From NCBI GenBank assembly GCA_964444795.1, contig CAYUIQ010000034.1:1-47806 (forward strand): a stretch of 47,806 bases of DNA, in the 5' to 3' direction. The position numbers and the translations under genes were made by a program. The notes beneath the pieces were generated by a model. It ran no database searches. It was not told where the DNA came from and worked only from the letters and a program-made list of their open reading frames with translations. Origin of the DNA: JABMRP01 sp964444795 (GTDB taxonomy: Bacteria > Planctomycetota > Planctomycetia > Pirellulales > Thermoguttaceae). This document shows positions 17,534 through 25,157 of the stretch, in pieces (within the stretch, counting starts at the first letter, position 1; each line of letters starts with the position of its first letter).

Positions 17534-18733
17534 ATGAAGCTGTCAGGAATTATGCGAATACTCGGCCGGCATTATCGAACCGCTCGACCCGTCGAGGTGG
17601 AAATCTCGCAAACGGTGATCTCCCAGATCCAGGTCGTCTCCGGTCACACCGAGCACGTCGACCGCTGGCCGTGGATCGCCCCCGGGTGGTTCGACCTGCA
17701 GGTTAACGGCTACGGCGGCCAGGAGTTTTGCAGCGGCCAATTGACGGTCGACGGCACGGCGGATATTGCGAGCCGGATGCCCGCTTTCGGCGTCACGCGG
17801 TTCTGCCCGACGGTCACCACCGAGCGATTCGACGTGCTGCGACACAGTTTGGCAACAATCGCCGCGGCGTGCGACCAGTCGGCCGAAACGTCTCGGCTCG
17901 TGGCGGGAGTTCATCTCGAAGGGCCCTACCTCTGCCGCCAAGACGGTCCCCGCGGCGCGCATCCACGGGAACACTGCCGAGGGCCGGATTGGGACGAGTT
18001 CGGCCGGCTTCAAGATGCGGCCGGGGGGCGGATCCGCCTGGCGACCATGTCGGTTGAGTTCGACGGCTCGGCCGAGTTTGTCGCCCGAGTTGTCCAAAGC
18101 GGTGTCGTTGTAGCCATCGGACACACGGCCGCCGACGGCGATCAAATCCGCGCGGCCGTGGATGCCGGAGCCCGGCTGTGTACACACCTGGGCAATGGCG
18201 CCCACGAGAGCCTGCCGCGCCATCCCAACTACCTTTGGGATCAACTGGCCGAGGACCGGCTGTCGGCCAGTCTGATCGTCGACGGCCATCACCTGCCGCC
18301 GGCGGTCGTCAAGACGTTCGTTCGCGCCAAGACACCCGGGCGTTGCCTGTTGGTCAGCGACATGTCGGGTCTGGCCGGATTGCCGCCGGGACGTTACGAC
18401 ACGAATCTGTGCGCGCTGGAGATCCTCGACGATGGCCGGCTGGTCATCGCCGGACAGCGCCAATTACTGGCCGCCGCATCGCTGCCGATCGGCACCGGCA
18501 TCGCCAACGTGATGGCCTTTGCCGGAGTCGACCTGAGTACGGCCATCGACATGGCCTCTGGGAACCCGGCCGAGTTGCTGGGCATCGAGCCGGGCGCCCT
18601 GGAAGTCGGCCAGCCGGCCAATCTGGTGCAATTCGACCTCGACGAAACTTCGCCCGGCGGAAGCACCAACCCAACCGTCCGCGCAACGATCGTCGGCGGA
18701 GAACTGGCGTTCGGCTCGCTTTGGCTTGCGTAG
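17534..18733 (+). CDS. nagA: N-acetylglucosamine-6-phosphate deacetylase-like amidohydrolase
   Basis: 399 residues, TIM-barrel amidohydrolase. NagA removes the acetyl group from GlcNAc-6-phosphate, feeding amino-sugar breakdown and cell-wall recycling. Key residues are in place: Glu129 in VHLEGPYL and His197 in AIGHTAADG and His218 in CTHLGNGAHE as metal ligands, and Asp276 in LLVSDMSG as general base. FDLQVNGYGG (53-62) replaces the HxH-type strand, as in other NagA. The usual THLFNAM motif is THLGNGAHE here, so the substrate may differ from plain GlcNAc-6-P. ATG 17534 is used; ATG 17552 with CAGGA close by is an alternative. It stands alone without nagB or a PTS gene. Confidence 0.83.
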   Translation: MKLSGIMRILGRHYRTARPVEVEISQTVISQIQVVSGHTEHVDRWPWIAPGWFDLQVNGYGGQEFCSGQLTVDGTADIASRMPAFGVTRFCPTVTTERFDVLRHSLATIAAACDQSAETSRLVAGVHLEGPYLCRQDGPRGAHPREHCRGPDWDEFGRLQDAAGGRIRLATMSVEFDGSAEFVARVVQSGVVVAIGHTAADGDQIRAAVDAGARLCTHLGNGAHESLPRHPNYLWDQLAEDRLSASLIVDGHHLPPAVVKTFVRAKTPGRCLLVSDMSGLAGLPPGRYDTNLCALEILDDGRLVIAGQRQLLAAASLPIGTGIANVMAFAGVDLSTAIDMASGNPAELLGIEPGALEVGQPANLVQFDLDETSPGGSTNPTVRATIVGGELAFGSLWLA

Positions 18734-18903
18734 GGTGGGGTCGGGCTACCGCTTCGGTGGCGAGTGTGGTATTCTACAGGGCGGTTTGTGAAGCTCCGGC
18801 AAGTGGCTTATCAAGAGCCCTCAACTGAGCATTCAGCGTCTGACTCCGTTCATCCGTTTAGAATCGGGCGGCGTTGGCCCCTAACCGATAGTGTGAGTTA
18901 GTC

Positions 18904-20205
18904 ATGAGACTCGATTGGATCCGTGCGGAGAACTTCCGCTGTTTCGAGTCGCAACGATTCGATCTGGCGGAACGGTTCAACCTCTTTATCGGCGACAACG
19001 GAACGGGAAAGACTGCGATTCTCGATGCCCTCGCGGTCGCCGTGGGCGCTTTCTACTTGAAACTTCCCTGGAAGGCAAGGGCCTTTCGGCAGGACGAGGT
19101 CCACGTGAAGCAGTATTCGCTTGGAGACACTCCCACGCTGGAACCGCAGTATCCGGTGGCAGTGTCTTGCGAAGGTGACGTCGGCGGCGAGATGGCAACT
19201 TGGGAGCGACGGCTCAATAGCCCGAAGAGCCGAACCACTCGGCAAAATGCCTCGGAGATCCAGAGCATTGCCAATGAAATGGTCGATCAGGTGGAGAACG
19301 GCGAGCCGGTCACTCTGCCGGTCGTCTCCTACTATGGAACGGGGCGATTGTGGGTCCAGAAGCGGCAGACGGGGAACGGCCATCGACGCTTGTCGCCGGA
19401 AAAGCCGGGATCTCGACTGCGTGGTTACCGAGACGCTCTGAGTCCCGCATCCGACGAGAAGCGCGTTCTCGCTTGGTTCAAAGCACATGAGATGGGTGCC
19501 ATTCAAGAAGACCGGTCCATCGGTGTACTGGAAGCCGTCCGCGCCGCCGTCTTGACGTGTGTGGACGATGCAACGAGAGTCCACTTTGCAGTGCGGCGGG
19601 ATCAGTTGATGGTGACGGTCCAGGGCCAGGAGTTGCCGTTTCATCTGCTCAGCGACGGCTATCATAGCATGGTTGGCATGATTGCCGACATCGCGATCAG
19701 GACAGCGACTCTCAATCCACATCTGGCCGATCGGGCCGCTCTCGAAACACCGGGTGTCGTTCTGGTCGATGAACTCGATCTGCATCTACACCCCAAGTGG
19801 CAGCGTCGCGTGGTCGAGGACCTGATGAGAGCGTTTCCCAAGATACAGTTCGTTGCCACCACACACTCTCCATTCATTATCCAGTCCCTTCCCGACAGCC
19901 CGGAAGTGATGCTACACAACTTGGACAACGAACAAGCCGTTGATTTCGTGGACCGGAGTATTGAAGACATCGCCGAGGGCATCCAGGGTCTCGATGAAGT
20001 GCAACGAAGCAAACGCCACGCCGACATGATCGATGCGGCCAAGGAATACTATCGCGCACTTGAAGAGGGCAAGGAAGGGGATGATGACGAAGTCGCAAAG
20101 CTCAAGGCAAAACTTGACGAACTAATCGAGCCGTTTAGCGACGATCCCGCTTTCGTGGCTTTCTTGAACATGAAGCGAGCTGCCGCCGGCGTGCCCGAGG
20201 AGTGA
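18904..20205 (+). CDS. ptuA: AAA ATPase of a Septu-like anti-phage system (PtuA-like)
   Basis: 433 residues. The N-terminus has an SMC/RecF-like fold: LDWIRAENFRCFESQRFDL followed by Walker A GDNGTGKT (30-37). Walker B/D-loop is VVLVDELDLHLHPKWQ (near 285-298) and the His-switch is TTHSPFIIQSLPD (near 319). The region before Walker B holds LLSDGYHSMVGMIADIA, an ABC-type signature variant. The last 90 residues are charged and may form a coiled coil. This is the COG3950/AAA_15 type ATPase found with HNH nucleases in Septu, where PtuA holds the nuclease and ATP levels control it. The downstream HNH gene starts 2 nt after its stop. No retron reverse transcriptase is near, so it is stand-alone Septu rather than Ec78-type. 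Confidence 0.85.
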   Translation: MRLDWIRAENFRCFESQRFDLAERFNLFIGDNGTGKTAILDALAVAVGAFYLKLPWKARAFRQDEVHVKQYSLGDTPTLEPQYPVAVSCEGDVGGEMATWERRLNSPKSRTTRQNASEIQSIANEMVDQVENGEPVTLPVVSYYGTGRLWVQKRQTGNGHRRLSPEKPGSRLRGYRDALSPASDEKRVLAWFKAHEMGAIQEDRSIGVLEAVRAAVLTCVDDATRVHFAVRRDQLMVTVQGQELPFHLLSDGYHSMVGMIADIAIRTATLNPHLADRAALETPGVVLVDELDLHLHPKWQRRVVEDLMRAFPKIQFVATTHSPFIIQSLPDSPEVMLHNLDNEQAVDFVDRSIEDIAEGIQGLDEVQRSKRHADMIDAAKEYYRALEEGKEGDDDEVAKLKAKLDELIEPFSDDPAFVAFLNMKRAAAGVPEE

Positions 20206-20207
20206 AG

Positions 20208-20903
20208 ATGCGACCGATAGTCCGAGGATCGACACCGTGTGACGAAGATGGTACGCCGAAAACGTTTGCAGATTACAAGCTCGCCCGCGGAGATTTGATC
20301 GATCGACTCGGAGATTACTGTTCCTACTGCGGGACGCGGTTGCCGGCATCACTGGCCGTCGAACACGTCAGGCCGAAAGACCCAAACCCGGATCTGGAGT
20401 TGCAGTGGGATAACTTCCTCTTGGCATGTGCCAACTGCAATTCGACGAAAGGGGACGAGGACGTTGTAGTCGACGAATACTTCTGGCCCGACAGAGACAA
20501 TACGTTCCTCGCTTTCATCCACACCGAAGGCGGGTTGATAAAGGTCAACTCGGATCTGACCGACGATCAGAAAGATTTGGCACAGCGTACCATCGATTTG
20601 ACAGGCCTCGACCGCACCCCGGCCAACGATCCCTCGGCGAAGGATCGACGATGGGAGAATCGCCGTAAGGCCTGGACGATAGCGATCGATGCTCGCCAGG
20701 ATCTTGTTGCGGAGGACACCGAGTCCGTTCGCAAGTGGATTGTCGAGAGCGCCGTCGGTCGGGGCTTTTGGTCGGTTTGGATGACCGTTTTCGCCGACGA
20801 CCAAGATATGCGGCAACGGCTCCTCGAAGCCTTTCCCGGAACCAGCAGGGATTGCTTCGATGAAGCGTGCCATCCTGTCCAACGTCCCGGCGGAGCACTG
20901 TAA
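20208..20903 (+). CDS. ptuB: HNH endonuclease of the Septu-like system (PtuB-like)
   Basis: 231 residues. The nuclease core is complete: zinc ligands C38-x2-C41 (YCSYCGTRL) and C74-x2-C77 (CANCNSTKGD), catalytic VEH (52-53 Glu-His) and Asn69 in WDNFLLA. The middle part (residues about 95-150) is helical and charged, and the C-terminus is of unknown fold. Together with PtuA-like ATPases, such proteins cut host or phage DNA or tRNA after infection. GAGGAG (20197-20202) is five bases before ATG 20208, and the site lies inside the ptuA-like 3' end, so the two are translationally coupled. An in-frame GTG at 20202 is less likely. Confidence 0.86.
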   Translation: MRPIVRGSTPCDEDGTPKTFADYKLARGDLIDRLGDYCSYCGTRLPASLAVEHVRPKDPNPDLELQWDNFLLACANCNSTKGDEDVVVDEYFWPDRDNTFLAFIHTEGGLIKVNSDLTDDQKDLAQRTIDLTGLDRTPANDPSAKDRRWENRRKAWTIAIDARQDLVAEDTESVRKWIVESAVGRGFWSVWMTVFADDQDMRQRLLEAFPGTSRDCFDEACHPVQRPGGAL

Positions 20904-20950
20904 CCGGTAAGATTCTTGCTCCCGCATCGGTTGAGTTCTCGACGGTCCAG

Positions 20951-21313
20951 CTACTTTCCCGGTTTCTCCGAACGTGGCAGCTTGGCGCCCCGGGCGATGG
21001 CGAGGCTTTCGATGGCTTGGCGGGCATCGCCGATTTGGCGGAGGCACTGGCTCAGCGCTCGCCAGGCGGGCCGGTCATGCGGATCGGGAAGCGATCGGGC
21101 GGCAATCTCGAACGACTTGGCCGCGTCGCCGTACCGCTGCTGCGCGCGCAGAGATTCGGCCCGCAACATTGCGGCGGCCGCTTCAAAGGGCCCCCAGTCG
21201 TCGAGCGACTCCAACTGCCGCAAGGCATGCTCTGCCATGCCCAACTCGAAATAGCCGATGGCTTCCTGGAGACGCCGGGCCGTGCGGACCCACTGCGTGC
21301 GATTGAAAGTCAT
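20951..21313 (-). CDS. Small TPR-like protein
   Basis: 120 residues made of helical hairpins with a TPR-type rhythm: LQEAIGYFELGMAEHALRQL, EAAAAMLRAESLRAQQRYGD, AAKSFEIAARSLPDP, ALSQCLRQIGDARQAIESLA. No signal peptide or membrane helix is present, so it is probably cytoplasmic and binds proteins. GAGGTG lies before ATG 21313. It converges on the Septu-like nuclease gene with a 47-bp gap and has a 20-bp inverted repeat about 40 bp upstream. No pathway can be assigned; similar short TPR proteins are common single genes in planctomycetes. Confidence 0.68.
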   Translation of the reverse strand: MTFNRTQWVRTARRLQEAIGYFELGMAEHALRQLESLDDWGPFEAAAAMLRAESLRAQQRYGDAAKSFEIAARSLPDPHDRPAWRALSQCLRQIGDARQAIESLAIARGAKLPRSEKPGK

Positions 21314-21729
21314 GGTAGCACCTCGTTCCGTCTATTCTATTTCCGCGGAAAGAGGGGGACAGGTCCAATTTGTGCGAAGCACCCTCCGGGCCGTTCCGGC
21401 AAATTGGACCTGTCCCCCTTTTTCCACCTGGCGGGAATGTGCCTGTTTTATTACGGGTTACTCTGTCAGAAAGAGAAGAGCAAAACCCATGCCGGAGTTC
21501 GGCGAGAACGCAAAAAAGACGGTAAAGCATTTTGCGAGAAGAGGTTGCGTCGAAAAGACTGTCGCCACCCCCCACGGGCCACTGCCGTCATTTTGGCAGT
21601 CCGTGTCGTCAAATGCGGCGGTCGGATATGCTAGAGCCCGGGAACAAGCCCGTTGATTGGCGCGGTTACTGAGTATCAGAACAGTTAACAAACAGACGTA
21701 CGAAAGCCAGCGACAAGGAACCCCAGACG
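21314..21729. other. Divergent intergenic region with a palindromic element
   Basis: 416 bp between the small TPR gene and the secreted hydrolase gene. The notable content is the 20-bp inverted repeat at 21353-21419. A short CTGCC/GGCAG stem lies near 21581-21598. No small ORF has a convincing start. Confidence 0.5.
21353..21419. repeat. Perfect 20-bp inverted repeat with T-tract
   Basis: Left arm 21353-21372 and right arm 21400-21419 are exact reverse complements (core GGACAGGTCCAATTTG), with a 27-bp spacer and T5 after the right arm. It sits upstream of both flanking genes, so it is not a terminator of either; it looks like a dispersed palindromic (REP/MITE-like) element. A GGGACAGG-containing remnant is also found at 33324-33334. 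Confidence 0.88.
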
Positions 21730-23595
21730 ATGAATCGATTTCTATTCGCATGGACGCTATGCATACTGACCGCCGTTCCGGTCTTCGGCGCCGATACCCT
21801 TCCACCGCTCACCGACGGCAAGGTGCCGCGGAGCCTGGAAGAACTCTGGGCCGGCTACGATCCGGCCCGAGAGCCGCTCGAGGTTGAGGTCGTCCGCCAG
21901 TGGCAGCGGGGCGATGCCACCGTGCGGATGCTCGTCTACACGGTCGGCACCTTCAAGGGGGAGAAGTCGCGCATGGGCGCCTATTACGCCTTTCCAACGA
22001 AGCATGCCGCGAAGATCCCGGGGATCCTGCTGATGCACGGCGGCGGACAGCGAGCGATGAGCGAAATGGTGGAAGCGGCCGCCGCCAACGGTTATGCCGC
22101 CATCTCCATCAACTGGGGTGGCAAACCCATGAAGGACCAGGAGCCGGGCGACCCCGGCACCGACTGGGGAGCGGTCGACGCCACCCAGGACGGCCACAAC
22201 AGCCATTACGGATCGCTTAAGCCGGATGATAAGACCCTGGATACGGTCGTCAGCCCGCGAAACAACAACTGGTTTCTCATTGTCATGGCCGCGCGACGCG
22301 CGCTGACCTTCCTCCAGCAGCGGCCGGAGGTCGATCCCGAGCGTCTAGGCGTGGGCGGCCATTCGATGGGCGGGAAGCTGACGGTGATGACCGCCGGCAT
22401 CGACCCGCGGGTTAAGGCCGCCGTTCCTTCTTGCGGCGGGACCGCGGCGGCGCCGAAGGAACTTCGCCAGCGTCCCGGTTCGTCCTGTCGCCGGGTCAAC
22501 CCCGAGCCCCTGTATCACACGACGATCGACGACATCAATTCGATTCGCCGTATTACCTGCCCCATTCTTTACACGGGACCGCACAACGATTTCAACGGGA
22601 ACCTGGACAACCTTTATGCCAACTGGCGGGAGATGCCCGGCAAGTCGATCCACTACAGCATCTCTCCCCATTTGAATCACCGGCACATCAAAGAATCCGA
22701 ATTCGCCGGCCGGCACTTCTTCGATGTATTTCTCAAAGGTGAGGGTACGTTCCCGAAGACGCCGGAGATCCATGTTTCTCTGAAAACCCAAGATGGCGTT
22801 CCCCAAGCCACTCTACGGCCGGACAACCCCGACCGGGTCGTCAAAGTCGACATCTATTACAGCGTGGACCCCCATGCGCTGACCCGTTTCTGGCGCACCG
22901 CGACGACGAGTCGCAGCGGCGACACCTGGTCGGCAAAGTGCCCGGCGATCGGCACGGACACGCCGCTGTTGGTTATGGCCAACGTCTATTATCCCCTGGA
23001 GAAGCAGATCATCGGAACGGTTTGGAGCCGTAGTTGCCCCGAGACGTTTTTGGTTAGTTCCGAGGCGGTGGATTTTGACCCTCAGGACCTCAAGGCGGCG
23101 GGGGTCGTGGCTACGGATACGCCCGAGCGTCTGATCGAAGCGGACTTCGACACCTGGCAGGACTGGTATCGTCTGGAGGTTGGCAACGATCACCATCGGC
23201 AGTGTGTTACCCGCAAGATCAAGGACCCGAAGTGGCGTGGCCCCAAGGGTGCCAAGCTGGCCATCGACGTCCTGGACCCCGGCGGCGGTGAGCTTGCCGT
23301 GACGTTTACAATGAACAGTTGGGGGGCCTACCCGGGCATGCCCAGCGGCGGATACTACGCGGCCAAGCCTCTTGCCAAGTCGACCGATTGGCAGACCGTG
23401 GAGATCGGCCTGGAGGAACTCGTGCCCATGGATGAGCGTTCACCCCAAGCCCCGAAAAGCTGGCAAACGATGACAGAACTCGGCATCGTGGCAATGGCTC
23501 GCACTCGCCGCAACGGCCAGTCCGTCGTGCTGGCCGGCGGACCGTGGCCCAAAGCCCGCAAGCTAAGGGACCTCCGCTGGATCGGGGGCAAGTAG
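21730..23595 (+). CDS. Secreted alpha/beta hydrolase (acetyl-xylan-esterase/dienelactone-hydrolase type)
   Basis: 621 residues with a signal peptide (MNRFLFAWTLCILTAVPVFG) and AAGGA nine bases upstream. The catalytic domain spans about residues 60-340: oxyanion region ILLMHGGGQRAMSE, nucleophile elbow GVGGHSMGGK (Ser near 209), likely acid Asp in YTGPHNDFNGN, and His in SPHLNHRH. A PhoPQ-type insertion-like loop carries SHYGSLKPDD. The C-terminal 200 residues form beta domains that resemble carbohydrate-binding modules, ending in GPWPKARKLRDLRWIGGK. It probably cleaves esters on polysaccharides outside the inner membrane. It converges with the fucosidase gene. The ending motif recurs at 25105-25155, a remnant of a paralogue. 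Confidence 0.78.
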   Translation: MNRFLFAWTLCILTAVPVFGADTLPPLTDGKVPRSLEELWAGYDPAREPLEVEVVRQWQRGDATVRMLVYTVGTFKGEKSRMGAYYAFPTKHAAKIPGILLMHGGGQRAMSEMVEAAAANGYAAISINWGGKPMKDQEPGDPGTDWGAVDATQDGHNSHYGSLKPDDKTLDTVVSPRNNNWFLIVMAARRALTFLQQRPEVDPERLGVGGHSMGGKLTVMTAGIDPRVKAAVPSCGGTAAAPKELRQRPGSSCRRVNPEPLYHTTIDDINSIRRITCPILYTGPHNDFNGNLDNLYANWREMPGKSIHYSISPHLNHRHIKESEFAGRHFFDVFLKGEGTFPKTPEIHVSLKTQDGVPQATLRPDNPDRVVKVDIYYSVDPHALTRFWRTATTSRSGDTWSAKCPAIGTDTPLLVMANVYYPLEKQIIGTVWSRSCPETFLVSSEAVDFDPQDLKAAGVVATDTPERLIEADFDTWQDWYRLEVGNDHHRQCVTRKIKDPKWRGPKGAKLAIDVLDPGGGELAVTFTMNSWGAYPGMPSGGYYAAKPLAKSTDWQTVEIGLEELVPMDERSPQAPKSWQTMTELGIVAMARTRRNGQSVVLAGGPWPKARKLRDLRWIGGK

Positions 23596-23669
23596 CCGGC
23601 AAGCACTCGGTAGACAGGTGGTTGGTGGTCGAGCTGTAGGGCGGGACAAGCAAACCTCGGTGCTGGCGG

Positions 23670-24965
23670 TCAGAGCTTTTTGCCCGCTCTTATCCAATCG
23701 CCTATCTGTTTCAATGTCTTTGCATCAATGGCCCTGATTTCACCTGCATAGTCGGGAGCCACACTAAGAGAAAACATATTGTTGTACTTGCACGCTCCGA
23801 GGTAATCCGCGTAGAGCAACTCTGCCGATTTGCACAGATTGTCGTGCCTGGGAAGTGAGTAGAACCATTTTGCTCCTCCACTGTGAGCGGGCAGGATTGG
23901 ATATGTAAATTCTGAAACCAGCAAATTGTTTTCTTCAACATCTTCCCATTTGACCGTTTTAGCCAGTTCCGCGGCCCTTCTGTTCCATTTGTCCCTGTTT
24001 TCCGCGGTTTTCGGGCCAAGCTCCTTTTCAACTATTCTTCGTGCGGCCGTTCGCTTCATCCGAGCCGCACCTGCCGTGTTTTCCAGTTTTCCCGGCGCTC
24101 CAACTTCACCTGCCATGTATCTGCCGGACACCTGACCATGGTTGTATCCGACGAAACAGTCTGGTTGAAACTCATGAATCCATGCCGTTGTTTCAACATG
24201 ACTCAACTTTCCATCACCCGCATGATGGTCCATCCAGAAGAATTCGATCGGACCATATTGCGTGCATAGTTCCTGCAACTGGGCCTTCTTCAAGTTAGCC
24301 AGTGCAGCCACTCCTGCTCGTCTTCCCCACCCGGTCCTGTCGCCCCAGTGCCAATCTCCTTCGGAATAATAGAGCGCCAGTTTGAGACCATACTTGTCAC
24401 ATGACGCCTTCAGTCTAGCCAAGACATCCACGCCCAGCTCGCTATTGGTAACTTTGAATTCCGTCGTCTTGGTATCCCACAAGCAAAACCCGTCATGGTG
24501 TTTGGTCAAGAATAGGACGTATTTCATGCCGGCTGATTTGGCGACTTCGCACCACTGATCCGTATCGCATCCGGTTGGCCGAAAGAACTCCGGATCGGTT
24601 ATGCCTTTGACGTACTCCTGCCCCCCAAAGGTTGCAAAAGACCAACAAACGAACATTCCGAACCGCATATCGGCTATTTGCCTTGCGCGGATGTCATCAG
24701 GCATTGCCTTGCTCGTTGTCTTGCCGGCATCCCAATCCCATCCCTTGATGTCACCCGTTTCCACGTCCAGATCCATGACGGCATTGAATGTGCCATCCTT
24801 GTTTCTCTCGTTGAATCTGGCGAGCATCCTAGCTCGGTCATAAGGCTTTGTGTTGTAGGGCGTGTAGTCAAGAACATCTTCTTCCGCTGGCAACGCGGGA
24901 TTCATCGCACTCAGTGCGGTGATGGTTGAAACGGCCACCAGAAACAGACTCTTGATAATGGTCAT
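23670..24965 (-). CDS. Secreted alpha-L-fucosidase (GH29-like)
   Basis: 431 residues with an N-terminal signal (MTIIKSLFLVAVSTITALSA), GGAG six bases before ATG. GH29 hallmarks are the block RFGMFVCWSFATFGGQEY, TKHHDGFCLWDTK (HHDGF 156-160), LALYYSEGDWHW, and the nucleophile Asp246 in EFFWMDHHAG. It hydrolyses alpha-L-fucosyl links on glycans such as fucoidan or host mucins. The C-terminus (VAPDYAGEIRAIDAKTLKQI) is usual for GH29. Codons and base composition are clearly more A+T-rich than in the neighbours, so recent transfer is likely. It lies between the hydrolase gene and a remnant of that gene's end. Confidence 0.88.
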   Translation of the reverse strand: MTIIKSLFLVAVSTITALSAMNPALPAEEDVLDYTPYNTKPYDRARMLARFNERNKDGTFNAVMDLDVETGDIKGWDWDAGKTTSKAMPDDIRARQIADMRFGMFVCWSFATFGGQEYVKGITDPEFFRPTGCDTDQWCEVAKSAGMKYVLFLTKHHDGFCLWDTKTTEFKVTNSELGVDVLARLKASCDKYGLKLALYYSEGDWHWGDRTGWGRRAGVAALANLKKAQLQELCTQYGPIEFFWMDHHAGDGKLSHVETTAWIHEFQPDCFVGYNHGQVSGRYMAGEVGAPGKLENTAGAARMKRTAARRIVEKELGPKTAENRDKWNRRAAELAKTVKWEDVEENNLLVSEFTYPILPAHSGGAKWFYSLPRHDNLCKSAELLYADYLGACKYNNMFSLSVAPDYAGEIRAIDAKTLKQIGDWIRAGKKL

Positions 24966-25104
24966 AATTACTCCATTGAAACAACTTGACCGACATTGAT
25001 TGTTCGCAGACGAAAAAGGTGTCAGAACAATTCATTCTCCTTCCCGGGTCGTTTCTCGCCATTCTTGGAGAAATCGGGGAACAGGCACCCATTTCTCCCG
25101 GGCA

Positions 25105-25157
25105 GACCGTGGCCCAAGGGCCGCAAGCTGAGATATCTTCGCTGGTTCGGTGGCACT
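25105..25157 (+). pseudogene. Remnant of a paralogue of the secreted hydrolase C-terminus
   Basis: In one plus-strand frame these bases encode RPWPKGRKLRYLRWFGG, matching the last residues of the hydrolase at 21730-23595 (GPWPKARKLRDLRWIGG), and the DNA is about 80% identical over 50 bp by eye. No start or upstream homology is seen. It runs up to the converging repeat-protein gene. It is best read as what is left of a second copy, replaced or cut by the fucosidase insertion. Confidence 0.65.

Noticed and set aside
18734..18903. Possible retron RNA upstream of the Septu-like pair
   Set aside because: No reverse transcriptase gene and no convincing msr/msd-type inverted repeats were found in the 170-bp gap.
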